DNA of 64,000 nucleotides from CAJXMH01 sp040220135 (lineage in GTDB: Bacteria; Bacteroidota; Bacteroidia; Flavobacteriales_E; Vicingaceae): contig JAVJTT010000013.1 of NCBI GenBank assembly GCA_040220135.1, forward strand, positions 124,001 through 188,000. Reading direction: 5' to 3'. Positions within the stretch are counted from its first letter, which is position 1, and each line of letters opens with the position of its first letter. The notes under the pieces are model-generated. The model made no database searches and was not told the origin of the DNA. It was given only the letters and a program-made list of their open reading frames with translations. The position numbers and the translations under genes are program-made. This document shows positions 50,191-59,665 of the stretch, piece after piece.

Positions 50191-51033
50191 TTATTTGATG
50201 ATCAGCTTTTCTGTATGTTGTCCTATTCGAATAAAATATATGCCGGATTCAAATTGACTTAAGTCTAAGTTTTGAGAAGCTTCCGATACTCTTACTTCAT
50301 GCAAAAGCTGTCCTTTGAGATCTATTAATTGCAAGATTTCTCCCCTAAAGCTTCCTGTTTGAATTCTTAGCTTGTCTTCTGCGGGATTCGGATAGAACTT
50401 GAACTTCTCAGCTTTTTGCTGTTCATCCGTTCCCACTGTTAAATAATTGAATGACAAATTATCTAGTTTAAACGAAGTTCTATCAGTTGAGGGGAAGAAA
50501 AAGGCCCAAATCGTTATGGTATCTGGAGAAACATTTAAACTAGGGTAGAGAGGGTTAAAGCTAAACGAAGTGTAGTTTAGTTGATTACTGAAGAAGTTTC
50601 TACCTCCAATTCCAATGGTGTCTCTTTGTTGGGTGTTGGCATTATAGGCGGTGGCAATGAAAATCAACCCGGCTGTATCATTAACAGTATTGCTCATCTT
50701 ATAAAAGCCATTAACCGAAGAAACAAAGCCATTGCAAGGCATAACCATTAAAACATCACCTCCAATTGGGTAGCCAGCCAAAGAATCTTTAAATAAGTCC
50801 ATGGCTAAATTTCCGACTTGCGCATCTAGGGTACTATCAACTCCTGGTAAACCACCGGAAAAGAAACTAAGCAAAGCACTCAAGTAAGGGTTGTAACTGT
50901 TCGGATGGGTTATGCTTCCGCTGCCTACATTAGTGACTGTTGTACTTTCAAAACTAGGGTTGGGTACGGTGCATTGTGAGTACGAATAGCTAAAAAGAAA
51001 GGTGAAACCAATAAGTAAAATCGATTTTTTCAT
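50191..51033 (-). CDS. Secreted protein with T9SS type A sorting domain
   Basis: 280 residues. Signal peptide (1-19, MKKSILLIGFTFLFSYSYS), a beta-rich body of about 180 residues starting QCTVPNPSFEST and containing FKLDNLSFNYL, reminiscent of carbohydrate-binding or PCMD-like beta-sandwich domains. The C-terminal sorting domain has KFYPNPAEDKLRIQTGSFRG and DLSQFESGIYFIRIGQHTEK before LIIK. It is delivered to the cell surface by type IX secretion. Ligand unknown. Confidence 0.87.
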   Translation of the reverse strand: MKKSILLIGFTFLFSYSYSQCTVPNPSFESTTVTNVGSGSITHPNSYNPYLSALLSFFSGGLPGVDSTLDAQVGNLAMDLFKDSLAGYPIGGDVLMVMPCNGFVSSVNGFYKMSNTVNDTAGLIFIATAYNANTQQRDTIGIGGRNFFSNQLNYTSFSFNPLYPSLNVSPDTITIWAFFFPSTDRTSFKLDNLSFNYLTVGTDEQQKAEKFKFYPNPAEDKLRIQTGSFRGEILQLIDLKGQLLHEVRVSEASQNLDLSQFESGIYFIRIGQHTEKLIIK

Positions 51034-51358
51034 AAAGTTTTTGTTTTTAAAATTACTATAAAGTACTGTAAGTCAAAACTATAAGTGGAAATATAATTTT
51101 TAAGTTTGCAGTTTGATGCTTCAATTCTCTTTGGTTTCGCAATTTGAAAAGAGAATGAACTAGCTTTCCAAACTCCCAAGCTTTGACAACTAGGCTGTTT
51201 GCTTTTTTATTGAGAGAATATGTAATTCCTTTAACGATATTTGTAAGACATCGCATTGAAAGCTTATACTTGTGTGTAATTATTTCGTCTGTTGAAGATA
51301 TTTAATTGAACTTAATACTCGTCCCACTTTCTAACTAGAAGATCACATTCCAACTGCA
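51034..51358. other. Gene-free intergenic stretch with one promoter
   Basis: 325 bp between the divergent T9SS protein gene and the TPR kinase gene. It holds a promoter candidate at 51240-51272 and, on the minus strand, a 66-codon open frame (51056-51256) without recognisable domain or start signal, which I do not call a gene. Confidence 0.5.
51240..51272 (+). promoter_or_regulatory. Promoter of the TPR histidine kinase gene
   Basis: TTTG (51240-51243), a 21-base spacer, TATACTTG (51265-51272): one mismatch to the TAnnTTTG box. The ATG at 51359 lies 86 nt downstream. Confidence 0.5.
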
Positions 51359-53401
51359 ATGAACCGACATCTTTTGCTTTTTTCTCTACTTCTCTTGCTT
51401 ATAGGAAAGGTTTACCATATTTCAGCTCAAGAATCCAAAGATCAATCTTCCCTTTCAGAATATCAACGAGCAATGGATCTAATTGATTCTTGTAACCTTT
51501 ATTTAGACAAGAATCAGGCTGCCTATGATTCTTTTGCTCAACAATTTTTGGAAATTAACTTCAGTCAATTAGCTGACTCAAATTTTAGAAATGTAATTTA
51601 TAAACGAACTAATTTTCTCAGAAGGAAATTTAAATATGAAGAAGCCATTCCCATTTTGTCGAAGGCTAAAAAAATTGCAAAGAAGAATCGAGACAGCCTT
51701 TCACTAGCATTCTTTCACAAAAGAACTTCTACTCACTACTACCGCTTGGGTAAGTTAGATTCTACTTCTCATCAGCTTGATCAGGCATACTCCCTTTATA
51801 AAGCCTTAAACAACAAAGCAGAAATGGGAATCATTGCGATTCGAAAATCAAGATTAGCTTATGACCAGGGTGATTATGAAAAAGCAGTTCAGTATTCTTT
51901 TGAGGCAATAGATCTGCACAAAGATTCTGGAGACGACGAAAAATTAGCCATTTCTTACCTTCAGTTGGGAAATACTTATTTATACTTATCAAACTACACA
52001 GCAGCAAAGAAATACTTTGAGCTAGCAGCCATACTTTTCAAGAAAACAGGAAATGAATATGGATACGCAGAGTCGGTTTCTAATAGCGGCTTAGTTGAAA
52101 TAAAAATTGGAAACTATCGAGAAGGGATAAGCAAGCAATTGGCTCCTTTGAATTACTTTATGGAGGAGGGCTATGCCAGAGATGTCGGGATACTCAGTAA
52201 TTATATAGTAGAAGGTTATTTGGGGCTTCAGCAGTTTGATAGTTGTCTTTATTATAATGAGTTGGCAAAAAAGCAATTTAGAAAGTCCAACTATCAGCAA
52301 GGGATTTGTCAATCATATTTAAACGAAGCAAAAGTATTTTACTTCAAAAATGAGTATCAAAAGGCCTTAGAGAGTGCATTGAAATGTAACAAAATTGCAA
52401 ATGAAAACTCCTATTCTATTTTATTGAAAGAGTCACATTATGAGCTTTATCAGATAAACAAAAAGCTGAATAGACAGGAAGTAAGTTTCTATTTTTTAGA
52501 ACAGTTTGTAAAGCTAAAAGATAGCCTAAACTTTGATCCAAATATTTTGAACAGCAAAGCCATGAAGTATCAATTGGCGGCTGAAGAAGCTCAATTGAAA
52601 TTGGAGATTGCTGAAGAACGTGCTAAACTAGAAAACGAAAGAAGTGAAAAAACAAAACAGCAATTGATCAATACGGTCGTTTTTGCCGCTCTACTTTTTT
52701 TATCACTCTTAATCACAATTTTTTATTTAGTAAAAAACCGCAAGCTTAATAAAAGTCTAAACCTTCAGAGAAAGAAATTATCTGAAGATATAAAAGTGAA
52801 AGAATCATTGCTAAGTGAAATTCACCATCGGGTGAAAAACAACCTTCAAGTGATTAACAGTATGCTGAGTTTACAAAACCAATTTGTAACTGATGATTCA
52901 GTTAAAAAAATCATAGAAGAGTGTAATGGGCGAATTATTTCCATGTCGTTGATTCATGAAAGCCTGTACCGTAAAAAAGATTTTCAAGAAGCCTTGTTTA
53001 GCAACTACATTAAGGAACTTTTGCCCAGGCTATTAGCAACTTATGGTACTGATCCAAGTAAAATAAAACTAAGCATGGACATTGACCCAATTAAGCTTTC
53101 ACTTGACGATTCCGTTCCTTGTGGCTTGCTTATTAATGAAGTTATATCAAATTCTTTAAAGCATGGCTTTCCAAATGGAAAGGAGGGAAGCATACAAATT
53201 AAGCTAAAGCAAATTGAGCATGATATTCACTTAACAATAGCTGACGATGGTGTAGGCTTGTCAGCAGAAAAGAGGAAAGAAGCAAACGCCACTTTTGGTG
53301 CTTTATTGATAGAAACAATGGCTAGCCAACTTGGAGCAGAAATGGCGATAAGTACTTCAAATGGCTTTAAGTATGAATTAAATTGGCAAGTCTCTCAATA
53401 A
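51359..53401 (+). CDS. TPR-repeat sensor histidine kinase (HisKA_2 type), orphan
   Basis: 680 residues. Signal peptide (1-23), periplasmic TPR repeats (about residues 100-390), coiled coil, a membrane helix (INTVVFAALLFLSLLITIFY), then a second coiled coil and a HisKA_2 kinase domain. The phosphoacceptor motif is LSEIHHRVKNNLQVINSMLS, and the HATPase has CGLLINEVISNSLKHGFPNG and IADDGVGLS. The C-terminus is short and ends with a compact Gly-poor G2 region. No response regulator or target gene is adjacent. Architecture parallels the TPR-SpoIIE protein near the left end. Confidence 0.92.
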   Translation: MNRHLLLFSLLLLLIGKVYHISAQESKDQSSLSEYQRAMDLIDSCNLYLDKNQAAYDSFAQQFLEINFSQLADSNFRNVIYKRTNFLRRKFKYEEAIPILSKAKKIAKKNRDSLSLAFFHKRTSTHYYRLGKLDSTSHQLDQAYSLYKALNNKAEMGIIAIRKSRLAYDQGDYEKAVQYSFEAIDLHKDSGDDEKLAISYLQLGNTYLYLSNYTAAKKYFELAAILFKKTGNEYGYAESVSNSGLVEIKIGNYREGISKQLAPLNYFMEEGYARDVGILSNYIVEGYLGLQQFDSCLYYNELAKKQFRKSNYQQGICQSYLNEAKVFYFKNEYQKALESALKCNKIANENSYSILLKESHYELYQINKKLNRQEVSFYFLEQFVKLKDSLNFDPNILNSKAMKYQLAAEEAQLKLEIAEERAKLENERSEKTKQQLINTVVFAALLFLSLLITIFYLVKNRKLNKSLNLQRKKLSEDIKVKESLLSEIHHRVKNNLQVINSMLSLQNQFVTDDSVKKIIEECNGRIISMSLIHESLYRKKDFQEALFSNYIKELLPRLLATYGTDPSKIKLSMDIDPIKLSLDDSVPCGLLINEVISNSLKHGFPNGKEGSIQIKLKQIEHDIHLTIADDGVGLSAEKRKEANATFGALLIETMASQLGAEMAISTSNGFKYELNWQVSQ

Positions 53402-53484
53402 ATAGAGGACGACTAAACTTTTGTTTATTAGTTTGCTCTCAGCATTTCTCCTTTTCACCTCTTCCTTTTTTCCCTTTTCTGTTC

Positions 53485-54825
53485 TTAACCCTTTTCCAGC
53501 GCCTGCCCCATTTTCCCTTCGTCAAATTTCCCTTCAGCATAAGCCAAATGACCGTTTACAAAAGTGTGACTAACCTTGCTGTGAAAAGTAGTGCCTTCCA
53601 ATGGCGACCAAGCACATTTGTATAGTATGTTTTCAGGAGCTACCGTCCATTCTTGATCTAAATCGACCAAACACAAGTCGGCTTGATAGCCTTCTCTTAA
53701 AAAACCGCGATTTTTAATGCCGTATAATATCGCCGGATTGTGGCACATCTTCTCCACCATTTTCTCCAAGCTAATTTTGCCTTGGCGGTGAAATTCCAGC
53801 AAACAGTTTAAGCTGTGCTGTACCAAAGGCGCACCCGACATAGATTCAAAATAAGGCTTGTCCTTTTCTTTCCAGGCATGGGGAGCATGGTCTGTAGTGA
53901 TCAAGTCAATGCGGTCGTCTAAAAGAGCCGCCAATAGGCCATCTTTATCCTTTTGAGTTTTGATGGCCGGATTCCATTTAATGCGCTTGCCTAAACGCTC
54001 GTAGTCGGCATCGGTAAACCATAAGTGATGCACCGAGACTTCCGTAGTGATCTTTTTCTCTTTCAAGGGAATGTCATTCCGGAAAAACTCAGTTTCTGCC
54101 GCGGTGGTCAGGTGTAAAATGTGCAGTTTGGCATTGTGTTTTTTAGCTAATGCCACTGCCTTTTTAGTCGCTTCATAGCAAGCTTTTTCGCTTCTAATAA
54201 TGGGGTGGTATTTTACCGGCACATCTTCACCATATTTTTCTCGGTAGATTTCTTCGTTCTTTACCACTTCACTTTCCTGCTCAGAGTGAATGGCCACAAT
54301 GGCTTCGCAATTGGCCAAAAGCTTTTCCAACATTTCAGGTTTGTCGGCCAAAATGTTGCCTCGATCGCTAAAGTAAAGTCCATCGTCAGAAACAGCCAAT
54401 AAGCCTGAAGTATCTAGCTTTAATACTTCGTCCATATTACTCTCTTTCACCCCTAAAAAGAAACCATAATTGGCCAATGACTTTTGGCCTGCAATCTGGT
54501 ATTTCTCTTCCAAAATCTCCATGCTCAATACATTGGGATTGGTGTTCGGCATGTCAATAAAAGAGGTAACTCCTCCGGCTAAAGCAGCTTTACTTTCGCT
54601 ATTCATATCAGCTTTGTGGGTAAAACCCGGCTCTCTAAAGTGCACTTGTCCGTCGATTAGACCAGGTAACAACAATTTGCCTTTGGCCTCAATTACTTTA
54701 TCGGCATCAAGCTCAATTTGGGGAGCAATTTGGGCAATGGTTTCGCCTTCAATTAAAAGGTCGGCGACAAAGGTTTTTCCTTCATTAACTATAGTGGCTT
54801 GTTTGATTAAAGTGCGATGGCTCAT
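53485..54825 (-). CDS. pyrC: Dihydroorotase
   Basis: 446 residues from the ATG at 54825 (MSHRTLIKQATIVNEGKTF). The frame opens at 54867, but those 14 codons cover a consensus -7 box. Amidohydrolase features: LLLPGLIDGQVHFREPGFTH, AIHSEQ, KLHILHLTTA, TTDHAPH for metal ligands, and MSGAPLVQHSL. The first His of the usual DxHxH motif is Gln (DGQVHF); the DQVHFREPG form is one I associate with Bacteroidota dihydroorotases, so the enzyme may well be active. It forms dihydroorotate in pyrimidine synthesis. A similar enzyme, allantoinase, is less likely. Confidence 0.92.
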   Translation of the reverse strand: MSHRTLIKQATIVNEGKTFVADLLIEGETIAQIAPQIELDADKVIEAKGKLLLPGLIDGQVHFREPGFTHKADMNSESKAALAGGVTSFIDMPNTNPNVLSMEILEEKYQIAGQKSLANYGFFLGVKESNMDEVLKLDTSGLLAVSDDGLYFSDRGNILADKPEMLEKLLANCEAIVAIHSEQESEVVKNEEIYREKYGEDVPVKYHPIIRSEKACYEATKKAVALAKKHNAKLHILHLTTAAETEFFRNDIPLKEKKITTEVSVHHLWFTDADYERLGKRIKWNPAIKTQKDKDGLLAALLDDRIDLITTDHAPHAWKEKDKPYFESMSGAPLVQHSLNCLLEFHRQGKISLEKMVEKMCHNPAILYGIKNRGFLREGYQADLCLVDLDQEWTVAPENILYKCAWSPLEGTTFHSKVSHTFVNGHLAYAEGKFDEGKMGQALEKG

Positions 54826-54843
54826 CTTGATTTTTTTGGAATC

Positions 54844-54851
54844 CAAAGGTA
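54844..54851 (-). promoter_or_regulatory. -7 box TACCTTTG for pyrC
   Basis: Perfect TAnnTTTG match, 18 nt before the pyrC ATG at 54825; a weak TTCG-like -33 element is 18 nt further upstream. It decides the start. Confidence 0.5.
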
Positions 54852-54888
54852 AGCTTGATAGCAGCATTCCGAAATAAGGACAGTAGTT

Positions 54889-56016
54889 TTATTTCAACAT
54901 CATTTCTGCCAATTCTTCACCAACTAAAGTGCCAATGGCCACGCCCATGCCACCCAAACGAATAGCACAATAAAGAGATGGCGATAGCGACTTGAGCATT
55001 GGCTTTTTCGATTCACCTACTCCCATAATGCCGGCCCATTGGTAGTCAATTTGAAAATTCTGATGGGCAAGAATTTCCTCTTTTAACAAGCGAAACAATT
55101 CATCTTGTATCCTTGCTGTAGTTTCCATTTTATTGGTTTCCTCGACGGCAAAATCTAAATTTCTTCCCCCGCCTAAAAGCACTCGATTTCCAATGTTCCG
55201 AAAGTAATAATAACCTTGATCAAAATGGTGAATTCCTTGCCAATCTATTTCGGGAAGGGGAGAGGTAACCACTACCTGAGCGCGGGCGGGTTTTACGCTT
55301 TCCCCTAAAAACTGACTGGCTAATCCATTGGTGCAAATGGCGGCTTTTTCGAAACCTATTTTTCCCATCTTAGTCTCTACTTCGTTTTCGTTTAGCTCTG
55401 AGACTTCAATGCCATATAAAACCAATACTCCGGCGGTGCTTGCTTTTTGAGCCAAAGCTTGCATCAGGTAATCCGGTTCTAGTTGGGCTTCTGCAGCATG
55501 GGAAATAGCCTGCTCAAAGCCCTTGAATTTTGCATTTTTACAATACTTAGGCTCCAGTTTAAAGGTTTGCTCATGGCCACAAATGGGCTTCAATTGAGCA
55601 TTGAGGTAATCCAGATTTTCGCAACAATTTTGAAACAACTTCTTTTGGGAAGCAGAGAAGATCTCGTAAGCGCCAAGTGCCTGATATCGCAATTGCTGAT
55701 CACCCAATTTTTCTCTCAACTTCTGCAGGCCTCTATACCGCTTTTCTACCGTGGCAAAAACTTCTGTTTCGCTTTGGTGTTTTAGGTCGTCGAGCAATTC
55801 GGAAGGACTGCCAATGCAAGCAAAGCCTGCATTTTTGGTAGAAGCACCATTGGGTAAGTAAGCTCTTTCCAAAACTAACACCTTAGCTTTTGGTTTTTGT
55901 TGCTTGATCTCCAAAGCGGCAGATAGACCGACAATTCCGGCGCCAATGATCAAGAAGTCAATCCCTTCTGTATAGCTTCGCTTTTCCCAGAAACTAAGCT
56001 TCTCAAAGGTCTGCAT
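54889..56016 (-). CDS. FAD-dependent oxidoreductase, DAO family
   Basis: 375 residues. N-terminal FAD motif FLIIGAGIVGLSAALEIK, then ERAYLPNGASTKNAGFACIG (the covalent-site-like loop in DAO/sarcosine oxidase relatives, here without a clear flavin-linking residue), DYLMQALAQKASTAGV, and the C-terminal RLGGMGVAIGTLVGEELAEM. It oxidises an amine or amino acid, or a hydroxyacid, with O2 or an electron carrier; substrate unknown. It is 4 nt downstream of the M3 peptidase gene and probably cotranscribed. Cytosolic; no signal peptide. Confidence 0.87.
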   Translation of the reverse strand: MQTFEKLSFWEKRSYTEGIDFLIIGAGIVGLSAALEIKQQKPKAKVLVLERAYLPNGASTKNAGFACIGSPSELLDDLKHQSETEVFATVEKRYRGLQKLREKLGDQQLRYQALGAYEIFSASQKKLFQNCCENLDYLNAQLKPICGHEQTFKLEPKYCKNAKFKGFEQAISHAAEAQLEPDYLMQALAQKASTAGVLVLYGIEVSELNENEVETKMGKIGFEKAAICTNGLASQFLGESVKPARAQVVVTSPLPEIDWQGIHHFDQGYYYFRNIGNRVLLGGGRNLDFAVEETNKMETTARIQDELFRLLKEEILAHQNFQIDYQWAGIMGVGESKKPMLKSLSPSLYCAIRLGGMGVAIGTLVGEELAEMMLK

Positions 56017-56020
56017 TTGC

Positions 56021-58189
56021 TTACTCTCCCTCTACCGGAAAGCCACGGTCGCGCATCAAAGCTTCGATCTTGGCATCTCTACCTCTAAATTGACGATACG
56101 CTTCTGCGGGGTCAATTGCATTTCGTGGAGCAAATAAGTATTTAACCAGTTTTTCGGCCAAATCCTTGTCGTAAAAACCTCCTGGAGCTTCAGCAAAAGC
56201 TTCAGATGCATCTGAAGTCAACACATCGGCCCACATGTAGCCATAATAAGCAGTGGCGTAGCCTTCTCCTGAAAATACATGACCAAACTGTGGAGTTCGA
56301 TGACGCATGGGAAGTTCTTCAGGCATTTTCATGGCTGCCAAGGTTTCTTTTTCAAATTTGGCCACGTCCAAACTCTCAGGGTCTGCTAAATGCAGCTTCA
56401 TGTCCATTAAAGCGTAAGCCAAATATTCGGTAGTCGCAAACCCTTGGTTAAAAGTAGAGGCTTTCTTGATCTTAGCAACCAGCTCCTTGGGCATTGGTTC
56501 TCCCGTCTCGTGATGCACCAAAAAGTTGTTGATCACGGAGTCGGTCGACAACCAACGCTCTAATAATTGCGATTGGAATTCAGTGTAATCTCTTACGCCA
56601 CCATTCAAAGTAGGGTATTTTACATCGGAAGAGAAGAAATGCAAGGCATGACCAAATTCGTGGAAAAAGGTATTGGCATCATCCCAAGAAATCAGCAAGG
56701 CTTCACCTTCAGCCGGCTCCACGAAGTTGGAATTATTCGAAGCCAAAACATTGGTTTCGCCTTCAAAGGTAGTGTGACTCCGGTAGGTAGTAGCCCAAGC
56801 CCCGGAACGTTTGCCTTCTCTGGCGTATGGATCTAAATACCACAAACCCACATTTTCACCGCTTTGCTTAGCCGTCACTTCCCATACTTTTACATCTTCA
56901 TGAAAAACCGGAACTGTGCCTGCTTCTATGGGTGTAAACTCATAATCAAATAATTTATGGGCCACATAAAACATGGCTTCTCTTAATTTATCCAATTGCA
57001 AGTACTGCTTTACTTCGTCGGAGTTTAAGTCGTATTTGGCTTTGCGTACTTTTTCGGCGTAAAAGCGGTAATCCCAAGGCTTAATGGTAATTGCATCTCC
57101 TCGCTTATCCGCCAATGCTTGCATGTCTTCCACTTCTTCAGCAACTCGTGCAATGGCAGCCGGCCAAACGGCTTCCATTAAATTTAAAGCATTCTCCGGA
57201 TTTTTGGCCATGCGATCTTGCAAGCGCCATTCAGCATAGTTGGAGTAGCCCATTAGCTCAACCCTTTCTCTGCGGAGTTTTAAAATCTCCTCTATAATTG
57301 ACTTATTGTCGTATTCATCGTTGTTGTCACCTCGTGAGTAATAGTTAGTCCACACTTTTTTGCGCAACTCCCTTTCAGAAGAATAGGTAAGGAAGGGGTC
57401 CATAGAGGAGCGAGTGTTTACGACCGCAAATTGTCCGGGTTTCCCTTTTTCTTTGGCAATGTTAGCTGCCGACTTAATAAAATCTTTGGGTAATCCACCC
57501 AATTGATCTTTACTTAGGTAGGTGATGTAGTTTTCTTCATCGTGCAATACGTTGTTCGAAAACTGCGTATAAAGTTCTGCAAGCTCTTTGTTAATGGCCG
57601 CATAGCGCTTTTTCTTTTCTTCATTTAAATTGGCACCATTCATCTCAAATTGCTTGTAAGTTAGCTCAAGCACTCTTTGTTGGTCAGCTTCAAGCGGATG
57701 CACTTGCGATTCATCGTACAAGGCTTTAATGCGTTTAAAGAGTTTTTCGTTTTGGGTGATTTTTGAACGATATTCAGAAAATTTAGGCGAAAGCTCTTTC
57801 TGAATAGCTCTAAATTCAGGACTTGAAAGATTGCTGCTCCAAATGCCGTAATAATTAAAAGCTCGATCAATGGGCTTTCCCGCTGCCTCCATGGCCGCTA
57901 TGGTGTTTTCGAAGGTAGGCGACTCTTCATTGTTGGCAATGCTTTCTATTTCAGCCAAGTGCAAGTCCATGCCTTTTAGCATGGCCGGTTTAAGGTCGGC
58001 TAAGTCCATTTTGTCAAAAGCAGGAACACCTCCAAAAGGACCTTCCCATTTTTGTAGCAATTGGTTATCGAATGAGGTTTCTGTCATTTCAGTTTTTGAT
58101 TTTTCCGGCTTTTTTTCTTGATGGTCACAACTTATAGCTGTAATACCAATGCTTGTGACTAGTATTAGGCTTGAGATCTTATTTTTCAT
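56021..58189 (-). CDS. M3 family peptidyl-dipeptidase (Dcp-like), lipoprotein
   Basis: 722 residues. N-terminal signal with lipobox-like SIGITAISC at Cys21, then the M3 domain with TFENTIAAMEAAGKPI, and the zinc site HEFGHALHFF with the downstream Glu in YTEFQSQLLERWL. Ends GHVFSGEGYATAYYGYMWAD and DAKIEALMRDRGFPVEGE, as in Dcp. Releases dipeptides from peptide C-termini; here located in the envelope, like the DPP III-like lipoprotein of this window. Confidence 0.94.
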   Translation of the reverse strand: MKNKISSLILVTSIGITAISCDHQEKKPEKSKTEMTETSFDNQLLQKWEGPFGGVPAFDKMDLADLKPAMLKGMDLHLAEIESIANNEESPTFENTIAAMEAAGKPIDRAFNYYGIWSSNLSSPEFRAIQKELSPKFSEYRSKITQNEKLFKRIKALYDESQVHPLEADQQRVLELTYKQFEMNGANLNEEKKKRYAAINKELAELYTQFSNNVLHDEENYITYLSKDQLGGLPKDFIKSAANIAKEKGKPGQFAVVNTRSSMDPFLTYSSERELRKKVWTNYYSRGDNNDEYDNKSIIEEILKLRRERVELMGYSNYAEWRLQDRMAKNPENALNLMEAVWPAAIARVAEEVEDMQALADKRGDAITIKPWDYRFYAEKVRKAKYDLNSDEVKQYLQLDKLREAMFYVAHKLFDYEFTPIEAGTVPVFHEDVKVWEVTAKQSGENVGLWYLDPYAREGKRSGAWATTYRSHTTFEGETNVLASNNSNFVEPAEGEALLISWDDANTFFHEFGHALHFFSSDVKYPTLNGGVRDYTEFQSQLLERWLSTDSVINNFLVHHETGEPMPKELVAKIKKASTFNQGFATTEYLAYALMDMKLHLADPESLDVAKFEKETLAAMKMPEELPMRHRTPQFGHVFSGEGYATAYYGYMWADVLTSDASEAFAEAPGGFYDKDLAEKLVKYLFAPRNAIDPAEAYRQFRGRDAKIEALMRDRGFPVEGE

Positions 58190-58289
58190 GGCTTGAAATT
58201 TTGAACTACAGAAATACGAAAAAATGTTCAGCTTGCCTGAGCCAATTTAATTAAGCGGATAAGGAGCTCCAATAACGGTTGAAATGAGG

Positions 58290-59510
58290 CTATTGAAAAA
58301 GTAATTTCAAATAGAAGGAGGGCTTTTTAAATTGCTGACGAAGGTCAACTTCTTCTAAAGAAGCGGTGATTAAAGTCCGCAGCGATTCATTTCGATTGGC
58401 TTTTTTTACAATAAAGTTGAAAAGCTTGGGGTAGCGGAGCATTTTCTGCATGAAGCTGCTAAGTCGCAACTCCGACCACATGCGACGGTAGATTTCTTTG
58501 TCGTAGGCTTGATTAAAGGCTGCATCAAAACGCTTTTCTTTAAAAGCAGCTGCAAGATGGTCGGCAGCTACTCTGCCAGAACGGATGGCATTGCCAATGC
58601 CCTCACCGGTAAAGGGGTCGATTAAGCTGGCGGCATCACCCAAAAGGAGGAAGCGATTGCCGGAACATTTTACTTTCTGAGAACCTAAGGGCAAACCAAA
58701 ACCTTGTGGCTTTTCCATGGGAACCGCCTCTTGAAAGCGTTCTTTTAGTTTCGGATGCGTGCTGATCAACTCCTGCATCAAATCTTTGAGGTTTACTTGA
58801 TGCTTGCTAACCGCTTCTGAAAGCATTCCAATGCCCACATTGGCTTGATTATTTGGCAAAGGGAAAATCCACAAATAACCCGGTAAGGCTTCTTGGTAAA
58901 AGTGCAATTCTATGCCTGAATTTTCAGCCAAAGGAGCTAAGTTCTTATAGTATTGCCGTAAACCTGCGCTGTAGTGTTTCTTATTAACCTTATTGCCCAA
59001 CAACTGACTTTTTACCACAGAATGGGCCCCATCAGCTCCTAGAATAATCTCAGCTTGAAAGGTGTCTTCCTCTGTTATCACTTTGGCCTCCTGATTAGTG
59101 ACCACTATTTTTTTTACCTTCTTGTTCTCTAAAAGGCTAACGTTGGGCTTCTGCCGAATTTGTTCGGCTAAAAAATGATCAAAATCGAGTCTTTTCGCCA
59201 CAAAAGCATCGAGCTTAGGATTTTTATAATGCACATCCAATCGTTCGTGATTGGGAGCGAAAAAGTGAATGCTATGGGCTTTCTTTTTAGTGGTCAGTTG
59301 ATCAAAGTCTGAAGCCAACTTTTCATCCATAATGAGAAACTGGTTCATCACATCCGGACTGAGGGCATCTCCACAAATCTTATCACGTGGAAATTGACCT
59401 TTCTCTAAAATGACAACTTCGAGGTTTTGCTGCGCGAGCATGAAGGCAGCAGCACAGCCCGCCGGGCCGGCTCCAACAATAATTACATCAAACTGTTTTT
59501 TTTCTTCCAA
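58290..59510 (-). CDS. Geranylgeranyl-reductase family FAD oxidoreductase
   Basis: 406 residues. FAD-binding VIIVGAGPAGCAAAFMLA (G13, G15, G18), FPRDKICGDALSPDV (the CGD-type motif of the GGR group), VIGADGAHSVVKSQL-like (ILGADGAHSVVKSQLL), and the second FAD site LLGDAASLIDPFTGEGIGNA. Members reduce isoprenoid double bonds (menaquinone side chain, geranylgeranyl lipids) or act as related hydroxylases. It lies next to a class I isoprenoid-synthase-like gene on the same strand (155-nt gap), so isoprenoid reduction is the best hypothesis. Alternative: a flavin halogenase/monooxygenase-like enzyme. Confidence 0.88.
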   Translation of the reverse strand: MEEKKQFDVIIVGAGPAGCAAAFMLAQQNLEVVILEKGQFPRDKICGDALSPDVMNQFLIMDEKLASDFDQLTTKKKAHSIHFFAPNHERLDVHYKNPKLDAFVAKRLDFDHFLAEQIRQKPNVSLLENKKVKKIVVTNQEAKVITEEDTFQAEIILGADGAHSVVKSQLLGNKVNKKHYSAGLRQYYKNLAPLAENSGIELHFYQEALPGYLWIFPLPNNQANVGIGMLSEAVSKHQVNLKDLMQELISTHPKLKERFQEAVPMEKPQGFGLPLGSQKVKCSGNRFLLLGDAASLIDPFTGEGIGNAIRSGRVAADHLAAAFKEKRFDAAFNQAYDKEIYRRMWSELRLSSFMQKMLRYPKLFNFIVKKANRNESLRTLITASLEEVDLRQQFKKPSFYLKLLFQ

Positions 59511-59537
59511 GCGACTTTAGTTAATAGTTTAAGTGAA

Positions 59538-59586
59538 AAGCAGTCAAGCTTCCAATTCGTTTCTCGATAATTTGGCATGACTGCTT
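59538..59586. repeat. Inverted repeat between isoprenoid-synthase-like and GGR genes
   Basis: AAGCAGTCA (59538-59546) and TGACTGCTT (59578-59586), extendable by two G-C pairs past one A/A mismatch; the intervening loop is 31 bases. Might be an RNA-processing or regulatory hairpin in the intergenic leader of the GGR-like gene. Confidence 0.4.
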
Positions 59587-59642
59587 ATAAAGCAAAAACA
59601 CCACTATTCTGAAGGGAGACCTCATGGAACTATTATTCTTTT

Positions 59643-59659
59643 AAGGTCTTGACCTTTTT
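59643..59659. terminator. Small hairpin after the isoprenoid-synthase-like gene
   Basis: AAGGTC-TT-GACCTT followed on the plus strand by T residues and preceded by T residues. It is 7-20 nt past the stop of the minus-strand gene, so a weak terminator or processing hairpin. Confidence 0.35.
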
Positions 59660-59665
59660 ATGAGA

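Noticed and set aside
51056..51256. 66-codon open frame on the minus strand in the 325-bp gap
   Set aside because: No domain, no start signal and composition like the surrounding intergenic DNA. Some Lys/Leu-rich helical pattern is present, but not enough for a gene call.
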